DNA of 9,693 nt from Oscillospiraceae bacterium (GTDB lineage Bacteria; Bacillota; Clostridia; Oscillospirales; Ruminococcaceae): positions 1 through 9,693 of the forward strand of contig JAGAEK010000183.1 of the NCBI GenBank assembly GCA_017828835.1, given 5' to 3'. Both the position numbers and the translations under genes were made by a program. The notes under the pieces were generated by a model, which was not told the DNA's origin, ran no database searches, and saw only the letters and a program-made list of their open reading frames with translations. This document shows, in pieces, positions 1 to 7,057 of this stretch (within the stretch, counting starts at the first letter, position 1; every line of letters starts with the position of its first letter).

Positions 1-1208
1 GAAGTTCCGAGCAAAGCGGCTTGTACGGGAACACCCGAAGGCAGCAGGGAAGAAAGGTATAGACGTAATCGATTTATTGCGAATATTTCTGGAGCGATTT
101 GGTTTTGTACGCAAATTGTCCAAATGTATTCTCCGTCGCAAAGCGATAGATAGGATCGCTCGGCGATACTGTTTTCTGTTTGTGAACTGACGATAGAAAG
201 TCCGATCTGCGACGCACCGTTTTCTTTTGCGATAAATGACATTTCAGCCGCGATCTGCTCGCTTACTATATCATATTTTTTCATTAGTTTCGGGGATATT
301 CCGAAATTTTTCAAATCGTTCCAATCACTTGAAAGCCGGAAAGAATGTGCAACGGCGCCTTTTTGAGCGGCGTGTTCGGTCAAAACGTCCGTAGTATAGG
401 ATCTTGTTCCGCATTCCGCGATCGACAGCGACAGATATTTGTCTGTCATCAGTTCGACCGTTGCGTTGACGAGCCCAAGGTCGTTATCGGAGTAGGAATA
501 AGGTTTAAGTCTCGAAAAAAGTTCGGATGCGGCGACGTTTATATTGTCGGAACCCGAGGACGATATCAACTGGATAGTTACGTCCGGACCGTTTCGGCAA
601 ATTATCGTTTTGACGTTGAATCCGATATTGATCTCTTTGCATACTGCGGCAAGCTTCTGTTCGTCCGGATCAAAGCATCCGACGTATTGGACCGCGGCCG
701 GTGAATCCGTGAATTTTATAAGCGGTTTTAACGCATAACGTTTGAACATTGTGGACAGTTCAAACGGCGAAGAAGGAAGCAGAACAATATACTGTGAAGA
801 GGTCAGAAACAGACATCCAGGCGCTATTGCGCAATCGTTCGGAAGAACGATACAGTTAGTCGGAAGAGTGGCTGCGGCGGAAATACTTTCGGAAATCGGA
901 TAAGACGAACCTTTAAGTTTATCCTGGATTATATTAACGTAATTTTCATTCAAAGCAACGGGAATATTCAGAAAATCGGAGACGGTGCTGACGGTAAAAC
1001 AGTCTTTGCCGATACCGATCCCGCCTGCGACAAATAAAATTTCGGATTTTTCGAGTGCGGAAGAGAGCGAAGACTGCAGAGATGAAACGTCTTCACATTC
1101 AAAACTGTTTTCGAACTCAATACCTAGCGCATCAGCTTCGGAAAGAAGAAAATCCCGGTTTTGTTCTTTGTTTTCTTGATCTCCTACAAAAATAATACTG
1201 AATTTCAT
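1..1208 (-). CDS. CinA-family protein, divergent, C-terminus cut by window edge
   Basis: The frame is open from ATG at 1208 to the window edge: 402 residues with no stop, so the C-terminus is missing. AAAGGTGG lies 5 nt before the ATG. Known CinA proteins join an N-terminal nucleotide-pyrophosphatase/molybdopterin-binding-like domain to a C-terminal NMN deamidase (PncC) domain. Landmarks here follow that order: IIFVGD (5-10), GGIGIGKD (62-69) where the family has GGLGPTKDD, VLPNDCAIAPG (121-131) for the N..GTAPG region, IVLLPSSPFELSTMF (141-155) for LLPGPPxEhxxMF, SIAECGTRS (262-270) for the PncC motif AESCTGG, and VSEQIAAEM (315-323) for VSExxAxxMA. The family identity rests on this collinear series. 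Several usual active-site residues are replaced: the PncC serine by C266, TGG by TRS, and the second Asp of KDD by C70. The gene is third in the operon, 39 nt after thiI. Activity is doubtful; a binding or altered role is possible. Confidence 0.75.
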   Translation of the reverse strand, partial: MKFSIIFVGDQENKEQNRDFLLSEADALGIEFENSFECEDVSSLQSSLSSALEKSEILFVAGGIGIGKDCFTVSTVSDFLNIPVALNENYVNIIQDKLKGSSYPISESISAAATLPTNCIVLPNDCAIAPGCLFLTSSQYIVLLPSSPFELSTMFKRYALKPLIKFTDSPAAVQYVGCFDPDEQKLAAVCKEINIGFNVKTIICRNGPDVTIQLISSSGSDNINVAASELFSRLKPYSYSDNDLGLVNATVELMTDKYLSLSIAECGTRSYTTDVLTEHAAQKGAVAHSFRLSSDWNDLKNFGISPKLMKKYDIVSEQIAAEMSFIAKENGASQIGLSIVSSQTENSIAERSYLSLCDGEYIWTICVQNQIAPEIFAINRLRLYLSSLLPSGVPVQAALLGT

Positions 1209-1247
1209 AGAATCCACCTTTATAGAAATTAAATATTAATATCAGAT

Positions 1248-2423
1248 TCAGAATTGCGAGATAACGACGGATGTTACGTTATCAAGGCAATCGGAAACGA
1301 GCGTTTCCTCGTCAAGTTTAGATTCCGCGGAAAGCACGAAAGTTTCCTTCGGACGTGTGCGCGGATGGCGCGGAGTGAACACAGTACAGCAATCCTCATA
1401 AGGAAGGATGGACGTTTCGAAAGTGTCTATTTTCCGTGCGATATCCACGATCTCGGTTTTGTCCATTCCGATAAGAGGACGCAGTATCGGCATACTGCAA
1501 ACGGCGTCGGTGCAGGAGATCGCCTGTACCGTCTGGCTGGCGACCTGACCGAGGCTTTCTCCCGTTATTAAAGCCTGACAGCCGTTTTTTTGAGCGATTT
1601 TCTGCGATATCTTCATCATATATCTTCTCATGATAACGGTAAACAATTCTTCGGGACATTTTTCGCGGATGCTTTCCTGGACTTTAGTGAAAGGAACTAC
1701 GAACACTTCGATCCTTCCGCAATACGCCGACATTTTTTTCGCAAGTGAAAAAACCTTCATTTTTGCACGTTCGCTTGTGTAGGGAGGACTCTCAAAATGT
1801 ATCGCGCAGATCTCGAGTCCGCGTTTCGCCATCATACATCCTGCGACAGGGCTGTCAATACCACCCGAAAGCAATAATGCGGCTTTACCTCCGCATCCGA
1901 CCGGAAGCCCGCCTGCACCAGGAGTCTTATCTGCGTGTATGAACGCGTGAGTGTCGCGGATCTCAACCATTACTACGACTTCGGGAGAATTTACGTCAAC
2001 GGAAACGTTCGGGAATTTATCAAGCAAAACTTCGCCGAGAGCGACGCATATCTGCGGAGAATTCAAAGGAAATTTTTTGTCTGAACGTCTTGCGTCCACC
2101 TTGAAAGTTTTGTGGGACGACAAAACGTCGGATACGTATTCCGGAACTTCGGCTTTGATTTTATCAAAATCTTTTTCGACCGCCAAAGCGCGTGAAAGAG
2201 AAACGACGCCGTAGACCTTTTGAAGCGTTTCGTATGCGGTATCGATATCCGCGTCTTCGTTTTTCGGCCAGATAACAGCAGTGGACTGGGAATTTACTAT
2301 TTTAAATTCTCCGATCGAACTGAGACGGCGGCGGATATTTTTTATCAAAACGTCTTCGAATGAAGAACGGTTCAAGCCTTTCAGTACTATTTCGCCGTAT
2401 TTCAAAATAATAACTTCATTCAT
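1248..2423 (-). CDS. thiI: tRNA 4-thiouridine synthetase ThiI (short form, no rhodanese domain)
   Basis: The product is 391 residues. ThiI adenylates U8 of tRNA with ATP and transfers sulfur from a cysteine-desulfurase persulfide, giving 4-thiouridine in the cytoplasm. The order is an N-terminal ferredoxin-like region (about 1-60, beginning MNEVIILKYGEIVLKG), a THUMP domain (about 60-165) and a PP-loop ATPase domain (about 178-370). The PP-loop is LLLSGGIDSPVAG with SGGIDS at 186-191; TGESLGQVASQT (288-299) and PYEDCCTVF (341-349) are typical of the family. The length matches the Gram-positive form that lacks the C-terminal rhodanese domain of E. coli ThiI, so a role in thiazole synthesis is less likely. 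C345/C346 are candidate sulfur-handling residues. The frame stays open upstream into the previous gene, but the ATG at 2423 fits the family N-terminus and has AAAGG 9 nt ahead. It starts 19 nt after the cysteine desulfurase stop, so the two are almost certainly co-transcribed. Confidence 0.95.
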   Translation of the reverse strand: MNEVIILKYGEIVLKGLNRSSFEDVLIKNIRRRLSSIGEFKIVNSQSTAVIWPKNEDADIDTAYETLQKVYGVVSLSRALAVEKDFDKIKAEVPEYVSDVLSSHKTFKVDARRSDKKFPLNSPQICVALGEVLLDKFPNVSVDVNSPEVVVMVEIRDTHAFIHADKTPGAGGLPVGCGGKAALLLSGGIDSPVAGCMMAKRGLEICAIHFESPPYTSERAKMKVFSLAKKMSAYCGRIEVFVVPFTKVQESIREKCPEELFTVIMRRYMMKISQKIAQKNGCQALITGESLGQVASQTVQAISCTDAVCSMPILRPLIGMDKTEIVDIARKIDTFETSILPYEDCCTVFTPRHPRTRPKETFVLSAESKLDEETLVSDCLDNVTSVVISQF

Positions 2424-2442
2424 ATTATTATTACCTTTCAGC

Positions 2443-3603
2443 TTATTTTGTAAACAGTACGGAAAGTCCTTCCCGGATCTTTTCAGCGAGAGCATAAACT
2501 TCGGATTCGGTGTTGTAACGTGAAAAACTTATTCTTATCGCACTGTCGATACGTTCGGGAGGAAGCTTCAACGCTTTGAGCGAGCGGCTCAAAGCGCCTT
2601 TGGAACAGGCAGATCCGGACGATACGAAAATATTCTGCCGTTCAAGAAAATGAAGCATCGTTTCCGAGCGCACTTTCCCGATCGACGCGTTTACGATATA
2701 AGGCAACGCGTTTTCGGGTGAATTTATCGTTATTTGAGGTATTTTCATCAATTCGGCGGTCAAAAGATCGCGAAGAGCCGTTACTTTTTCCAGATTTTTG
2801 GTTATATTATCATGTGCTATGCGGGATGCGAGAGAAAATCCCGCGATCAAAGACGTTGACTCGGTGGAACTGCGGCGTCCGGATTCCTGACCTCCTCCGA
2901 ATAAATACGGCGGAAGACGGAGGCCTTTTCTTATATAAAGCGCACCGACGCCTTTCGGAGCGTGTATTTTGTGTGCGCTTACGGAAAGGGTGTCGATACC
3001 GAGCTTTTTGCAGCTGAACGGAAGCTTTCCGAATCCCTGTACGGCGTCGCAATGAAAAATCGCGTTCGGGGCAAGAGTTCGCACCGTTCTGACGAGTGAT
3101 GAAATATCGTTTATTGCTCCGATTTCGTTGTTGACCATCATAACTGCGACAAGTATCGTTTTGTCGTCGCAAACTTCAGCAAGCTGCTGCGAAGATACGC
3201 GTCCTGACTCGTCAAGCGGCAGTCTGACAGCTTCAAAACCGTCTGTTTCAAGAAACTTTACGGCTTCGTCTACGGAAGGATGTTCATAGGAGGATATTAT
3301 AATTTTATTTCCGATTCTGCGTTTCATGCGTGCCGCGCCGAAAACGGCGGTATTATTCGATTCGGTACCGGACGCCGTGAAACAGACCTCTTCCGGATTA
3401 CAGCCCAGCGCAGAAGAGATCTCGGCGCGTGATGAGTTCAAAAGTTTTTCGGCGTCTACTCCGAGACGGTGCAGGGACGACGGATTACCGTATATTTCGC
3501 GCATACATTTTGCGGTATATTCGGCAACTGAGGCATCCACAGCGGTCGTGGAGCTGTTATCAAAATAAATATCCGTTAGGGCACCTTCTTTATAAATAGT
3601 CAT
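2443..3603 (-). CDS. Cysteine desulfurase (NifS/IscS family)
   Basis: This is a PLP enzyme that converts L-cysteine to alanine and an enzyme-bound persulfide. From the ATG at 3603 it is 386 residues. Visible signatures: YFDNSSTT at the N-terminus, TASGTESNN (76-84), H108 in EHPSVDEA, HCDAVQ (184-189), the PLP lysine K212 in SAHK, GGGQESGRRSST, and the catalytic loop SSGSACSKG with C333. These fit class I NifS/IscS-type desulfurases. With thiI directly downstream, the likely job is supplying sulfur for tRNA thiolation, as with the NifZ-ThiI pair of Bacillus subtilis; supply to other acceptors is not excluded. The start is uncertain. The ATG at 3603 has no ribosome binding site and lies about 4 nt after the predicted transcription start. 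AGAAGGTG at 3582-3589 lies inside the frame, in front of ACG (3574-3576) and ATT (3568-3570), either of which would give a family-typical N-terminus close to YFDNSSTT. Confidence 0.93.
   Translation of the reverse strand: MTIYKEGALTDIYFDNSSTTAVDASVAEYTAKCMREIYGNPSSLHRLGVDAEKLLNSSRAEISSALGCNPEEVCFTASGTESNNTAVFGAARMKRRIGNKIIISSYEHPSVDEAVKFLETDGFEAVRLPLDESGRVSSQQLAEVCDDKTILVAVMMVNNEIGAINDISSLVRTVRTLAPNAIFHCDAVQGFGKLPFSCKKLGIDTLSVSAHKIHAPKGVGALYIRKGLRLPPYLFGGGQESGRRSSTESTSLIAGFSLASRIAHDNITKNLEKVTALRDLLTAELMKIPQITINSPENALPYIVNASIGKVRSETMLHFLERQNIFVSSGSACSKGALSRSLKALKLPPERIDSAIRISFSRYNTESEVYALAEKIREGLSVLFTK
3582..3589 (-). promoter_or_regulatory. Shine-Dalgarno-like site inside the start of the cysteine desulfurase frame
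   Basis: AGAAGGTG on the minus strand is the only good ribosome binding site near the start of the desulfurase. It lies downstream of the sole ATG (3603) and 5 nt before the in-frame codon ACG at 3574-3576. Initiation there would give a 377-residue protein beginning (M)DIYFDNSSTT, which matches how family members usually begin. ACG initiation is rare in bacteria. The alternatives are leaderless initiation at 3603, or an ATT start at 3568-3570 with a long spacing. Confidence 0.45.
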
Positions 3604-3611
3604 AACCAGTA

Positions 3612-3632
3612 TAATTATATCACTAATAATTA
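3612..3632. repeat. Perfect 7-bp dyad over the -10 region, candidate operator
   Basis: TAATTAT (3612-3618) and ATAATTA (3626-3632) are perfect inverted copies separated by 7 nt. They cover the -10 hexamer and half of the spacer of the desulfurase promoter. Position and symmetry suit a repressor site, but the DNA is very AT-rich and a chance dyad is possible. No regulator can be named from the motif. Confidence 0.35.
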
Positions 3633-3642
3633 CAAATTTCAA
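3614..3642 (-). promoter_or_regulatory. Sigma-A promoter of the desulfurase-thiI-cinA-like operon
   Basis: On the minus strand the -35 element is TTGAAA (3637-3642), followed by a 17-nt spacer and a -10 element TATAAT (3614-3619) preceded by an extended TGA. This is close to the consensus for the vegetative sigma factor of Gram-positive bacteria. The predicted start is near 3607, leaving a leader of only about GGTT before the ATG at 3603. Confidence 0.8.
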
Positions 3643-3730
3643 TATTATAAAATTTTTTAACATTTTGTTTCGATAAAAAGGGAAAAATGGGGAATAATAA
3701 CCTTAAAAAACAGGAAAGAAGGAAAAAATA

Positions 3731-5050
3731 TTGTATATTCGTTTAAAAAAGCGCGGGATCGTGAGAATTTGCAGCTTTGCCGCGGCAGCCGTGATGGTTT
3801 TAGCGGGGTTGGTAGTAAAATGCGAAAAAAAGATCGCGGCCTACGACTTGGAAGTTGAAAACTATAAGATGGGAGCGCTTTTGGAGCTCACGGACAATAT
3901 AAATAATATGGAAACGGTCTTTAAAAAGAGCGTGTATGCTGAAAGTCCCGTACAGTTTATGAAACTGGCGGCTGAGCTTTGGAAGTATACAGAGCTTGCA
4001 AAAGCTTCTTTGAACAATCTTCCGGTATTGAGCAAAAAGCTTGAAAATACGCATAAGTTTTTGTCTCAGTCCGGCGATTACGCGATGAGTTTGGCATCAA
4101 AGGCGCTGTACGGAGAAAAAATGACCGAAGAAGAGCGCGAAAATTTTGAGCTGCTTTCAAAAAAAGCCGATACGATGCAAAAATATATAACTTCTCTGGA
4201 ACGAGAAGTGAGCGGTATCAACGCGCTTTCGGGCAGTTATTGGAAAAATTTTGACAAGCTTGACAACAGCGGGTTTGACGATATGGAAAACGAAATGATA
4301 TCCGATGCGGCACTTGTTTACAGCGGAAGATTTTCGGATAATATCGATAAAGGAATATCTGAATTAGCTGAAAAAAGCGATAAAATGGGTGAGGACGTTA
4401 TGATAATGATCGCAAGCGAAATAATGGGTGCCGATAAATTTACCGTTACGGAGGAAAACTCAAAGATACCCTGCAAAATCTTTTCAGACGGAAAAGGCAA
4501 AATATTATCGCTTACTCAAAACGGCGGATATTTATATTATTATATAAATTCGCGTAAAATAGGGGAAGAAAGCGTTTCGAGAGAAGAAGCGACCGAAAAA
4601 GCCTGCAGATATCTTGACGATCTCGGCTATGATTCGATGGGAGTGGTCTGCAGCGAAACGACCGACGGGATACTGACGCTGAGTTTTGTCTGGTCTGATG
4701 ACGGAGTACTTTGTTATTCCGATTCTATAAAGGTTTCGGTCGCGCTCGATAACGGCGAGATAATAGCGGTCAACGCGGGCGACTATATAATGAACCACAA
4801 AACAAGAGAAATTCCGGAAAACAATATGTCTACTCTCAGTGCGATGGCTTTATTGAGTCCGGAACTTTCGGTGAGATCTTTCAGAAGCGCGTTTATTTCA
4901 AAATACGGTGAAGAAGATATATATGTATATGAGTTCTTTTGCGACGGCAAAGAAAACGACAAAGTTATCGTATATATCAATCCTCAAAACGGAGAGGAAG
5001 AAGAGATACTTCTCTTTGCCGAAGAAGAAAACGGCACGTTTGTCAGATAA
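3731..5050 (+). CDS. ypeB: Spore germination protein YpeB
   Basis: The product is 439 residues, close to the usual 450 or so. In Bacillus, YpeB is held at the spore inner membrane and is needed for the cortex-lytic enzyme SleB to accumulate and stay controlled. A basic N-terminus is followed by one membrane segment (about 14-29), then a helical region with family wording LNNLPVLSKKLENTHKFLSQ (94-113) and GDYAMSLA (115-122). LVYSGRFSDNI (195-205) matches the YpeB LIYDGPFSDHI signature. The C-terminal half is made of PepSY-like repeats, including GGYLYYYINSRK (265-276), REEATEKACRYL (284-295) and YSDSIKVSVALDNGEIIAV (329-347) followed by MNHKTREIP (354-362). The start is TTG, with GAAGGA about 6-7 nt ahead; no in-frame ATG lies just upstream. 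The gene stands alone: divergent from the desulfurase, convergent with aspS, with no sleB in the window. It suggests an endospore former. Confidence 0.88.
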   Translation: MYIRLKKRGIVRICSFAAAAVMVLAGLVVKCEKKIAAYDLEVENYKMGALLELTDNINNMETVFKKSVYAESPVQFMKLAAELWKYTELAKASLNNLPVLSKKLENTHKFLSQSGDYAMSLASKALYGEKMTEEERENFELLSKKADTMQKYITSLEREVSGINALSGSYWKNFDKLDNSGFDDMENEMISDAALVYSGRFSDNIDKGISELAEKSDKMGEDVMIMIASEIMGADKFTVTEENSKIPCKIFSDGKGKILSLTQNGGYLYYYINSRKIGEESVSREEATEKACRYLDDLGYDSMGVVCSETTDGILTLSFVWSDDGVLCYSDSIKVSVALDNGEIIAVNAGDYIMNHKTREIPENNMSTLSAMALLSPELSVRSFRSAFISKYGEEDIYVYEFFCDGKENDKVIVYINPQNGEEEEILLFAEEENGTFVR

Positions 5051-5051
5051 A

Positions 5052-5096
5052 AAAATATGCTGTGCTTTCGATCAAAATCGCGGCACAGCATATTTT
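5052..5096. terminator. Two-way terminator hairpin between ypeB and aspS
   Basis: The arms AAAATATGCTGTGC (5052-5065) and GCACAGCATATTTT (5083-5096) pair perfectly over 14 bp around a 17-nt loop, which contains a small CGAT/ATCG pairing of its own. On the plus strand the stem ends in a T-rich tail just after the ypeB stop. On the minus strand a run of seven T follows the hairpin, about 40 nt past the aspS stop. It should end both convergent transcripts. Confidence 0.9.
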
Positions 5097-5135
5097 GTTT
5101 ATAAATACTGATGACGGCCAAAGGTCAAGACGGTA

Positions 5136-6914
5136 TCATTTGTCGGATAATACCGTTATACCGAGGTCGTCGAGACTTTTCCGGTCGACTTCGGAAGGAC
5201 ATTCCGACATAAGTTCGCTTGCGTTTTGTACCTTCGGAAAAGCGATGACGTCTCTCAAACTTTCGGCTTTGCACATGACCATTGCAAGACGGTCAAGACC
5301 GATACCGGCACCTCCGTGCGGAGGAGCGGCATATCTGTAGGCCTCGACGAGGAATCCGAATTTTGCTTTGATCTCTTCGTCTGTGAGTCCGAGCATCGAG
5401 AACATTTTTCTCTGGAGTTCGGGATCGGAGATCCTGATGGAACCGGAGCAAAGCTCGACTCCGTTTAAAACGAGATCGTAGCATTTGGCACGGACCGATT
5501 CGGGATCGGATTCAAGGTAAGGCAGACATTCTTCGAGCGGCATAGTAAACGGATGGTGCATGGCGACGTAACTTTGAGAATCGTCGTCCCATTCAAAAAA
5601 CGGGAATTCGGTGATCCAGACAAAATCGAAACGGTCCGGGATTATATCGAGTTTTTTGGCGACGATCAGACGCAGCGCGCCGAGAGAAGGAAGTACTACT
5701 TTGTTTTTATCCGCGATTATCAGTGCGACGTCGCCTTTTTTGCAGTCAACGGCGTCGAGCAGAGCACCGAGTTGTTCGGGAGTGAAAAATTTCGAGAACG
5801 AGCAGTATGGAGTGTCGTCTGTGAATCTCACGAAAGCAAGTCCTTTCGCGCCGATCCCGCGGACGTGTTCCGTGAGTTTGTCGATCTCTTTTCTCGTTAA
5901 AACGTCGGCGGCGTTTTTGGCGACGATACAGCGTACGCTTCCGCCTTGTTTTATCGCATCGGTGAATACCGAAAATTCGCAGTCTTTAACGAGAGACGAG
6001 ATATCCTGTATTTCCATTCCGAATCTGGTATCGGGTTTATCGGAGCCGAAACGGGACATGGCGTCGCTGTAGGTCAGGCGTTTTATCGGAAGCGCGATAT
6101 CCTGTCCGAGAACTTTTTTGAACAGAACGTTTACGAATCCTTCGATACATTCGAGAATATCTTCGACGTCCGCAAAAGACATCTCAAGGTCGATCTGAGT
6201 GAATTCCGGCTGTCTGTCTGCACGCAGATCCTCGTCGCGGAAGCAGCGGGCAAGCTGGATATATCTGTCGTAACCGGCGACCATAAGAAGCTGCTTATAT
6301 ATTTGAGGAGATTGAGGCAGAGCGTAGAAAGAACCTTTGTGGACTCTTGACGGGATGAGGTAATCTCTTGCGCCTTCCGGCGTAGAACGCATCATCATCG
6401 GGGTCTCGATCTCGAGAAATCCGTTGTTATAAAAATATTCTCTTGCGACGCGTGCGATTTCGTGGCGCATAATGAGATTTTTCTGCAGAGAACTGCGTCT
6501 GAGATCGAGGTAGCGGTATTTAAGACGGAGTTCTTCTTTGACGTTCGACTGATCTGTGATTTCGAAAGGAGGAGTTTCCGCTTTTGAAAGTATCCTCAGA
6601 TCTGTTACGAAAATTTCGATATCTCCGGTCGGGATATCGGAATTGACGGATTCTCTTTTGCGTACGGTCCCTTTGGCCATAAGAACGAACTCGTTTCTTA
6701 CGGAAGAAGCTTTTTCGAGTATCTGCGCGTCGGTGGTATTATCGAAAGCAAGCTGGATGATACCGGTGCGGTCCCGCAGATCGATAAAGATCAGCGAACC
6801 GAGGTTGCGGTATTTCTGCACGAAGCCCGCGACAACGACCGTATCTCCTGTGTTTTTATTTGAAAGCTCAAGGCAATAGTGTGAACGCCGCAATCCGTTC
6901 ATAGAGTCCGGCAT
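5136..6914 (-). CDS. aspS: Aspartyl-tRNA synthetase
   Basis: The product is 592 residues, the normal size for bacterial AspRS. It charges tRNA-Asp with aspartate using ATP in the cytoplasm. The domains are an N-terminal OB-fold anticodon-binding region (about 10-115, with NLGSLIFIDLRDRTGIIQ), a class II catalytic core and a bacterial GAD insertion (about 290-410). Motif 1 holds FLEIETPMMMRSTPEGARDY; motif 2 is YIQLARCFRDEDLRADR with RCFRDED at 223-229, continuing PEFTQIDLEMS; MHHPFTMP lies near 452-459; motif 3 is HGGAGIGLDR with GIGLDR at 537-542. The chosen ATG at 6914 has AGAGGATG upstream and gives a family-like N-terminus; the frame extends 11 codons further but into the promoter leader. 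The Leu in NLGSL resembles enzymes specific for tRNA-Asp rather than non-discriminating ones, but this is a weak inference. No T-box leader fits in the short 5' region. Confidence 0.97.
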   Translation of the reverse strand: MPDSMNGLRRSHYCLELSNKNTGDTVVVAGFVQKYRNLGSLIFIDLRDRTGIIQLAFDNTTDAQILEKASSVRNEFVLMAKGTVRKRESVNSDIPTGDIEIFVTDLRILSKAETPPFEITDQSNVKEELRLKYRYLDLRRSSLQKNLIMRHEIARVAREYFYNNGFLEIETPMMMRSTPEGARDYLIPSRVHKGSFYALPQSPQIYKQLLMVAGYDRYIQLARCFRDEDLRADRQPEFTQIDLEMSFADVEDILECIEGFVNVLFKKVLGQDIALPIKRLTYSDAMSRFGSDKPDTRFGMEIQDISSLVKDCEFSVFTDAIKQGGSVRCIVAKNAADVLTRKEIDKLTEHVRGIGAKGLAFVRFTDDTPYCSFSKFFTPEQLGALLDAVDCKKGDVALIIADKNKVVLPSLGALRLIVAKKLDIIPDRFDFVWITEFPFFEWDDDSQSYVAMHHPFTMPLEECLPYLESDPESVRAKCYDLVLNGVELCSGSIRISDPELQRKMFSMLGLTDEEIKAKFGFLVEAYRYAAPPHGGAGIGLDRLAMVMCKAESLRDVIAFPKVQNASELMSECPSEVDRKSLDDLGITVLSDK

Positions 6915-6952
6915 ATTGACACATCCTCTCTGTTTATACTTATACATACGGT

Positions 6953-6981
6953 ATTATAAATCTTCAATACAAAAAAGTAAA
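6953..6981 (-). promoter_or_regulatory. Putative sigma-A promoter of aspS
   Basis: On the minus strand, TTTACT (6976-6981) and TATAAT (6953-6958) are separated by 17 nt. The predicted start near 6946 leaves a leader of about 30 nt carrying the AGAGGATG ribosome binding site. The -10 is perfect and the -35 matches four of six consensus bases. Confidence 0.65.
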
Positions 6982-7008
6982 GAGAAAAACCGAAAAGAAA
7001 TTGTATTG
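6965..7008. repeat. Inverted 8-mers spanning the divergent aspS / HD-gene promoters
   Basis: CAATACAA (6965-6972) and TTGTATTG (7001-7008) are perfect inverted copies 28 nt apart. The left copy lies in the spacer of the aspS promoter, the right copy runs into the -35 of the rightward promoter. A shared regulatory site is possible; chance in AT-rich DNA is the main alternative. Confidence 0.3.
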
Positions 7009-7034
7009 TAATTCAGACAAAAAAGATGTAAAAT
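7006..7034 (+). promoter_or_regulatory. Putative sigma-A promoter of the HD-rrf2-SAHH cluster
   Basis: TTGTAA (7006-7011) and TAAAAT (7029-7034) have a 17-nt spacer. The predicted start is near 7041, just ahead of the CGAGG ribosome binding site for the ATG at 7058. The 13 bases at 7027-7039, TGTAAAATAAAAA, recur exactly at 9448-9460 upstream of the last gene. Confidence 0.55.
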
Positions 7035-7057
7035 AAAAATGAAACGAGGCGATACAA

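Noticed and set aside
345..704. 119-codon plus-strand open frame
   Set aside because: It is antisense to the CinA-family frame, which has collinear family motifs and a good ribosome binding site; this one has neither.
3643..3730. Forespore sigma-G or sigma-A promoter for ypeB
   Set aside because: Several AT-rich words resemble -10 elements (such as CAATATTA at 3640-3647) but none has a matching -35 at the right distance; I could not support a specific call.
5611..6072. 153-codon plus-strand open frame
   Set aside because: It lies fully antisense to the strongly supported aspS gene and has no recognisable domain or ribosome binding site; it mirrors aspS codon use.
6915..7057. T-box or other leader riboswitch ahead of aspS
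   Set aside because: The predicted leader is only about 30 nt, with no specifier stem, T-box sequence or terminator hairpin.
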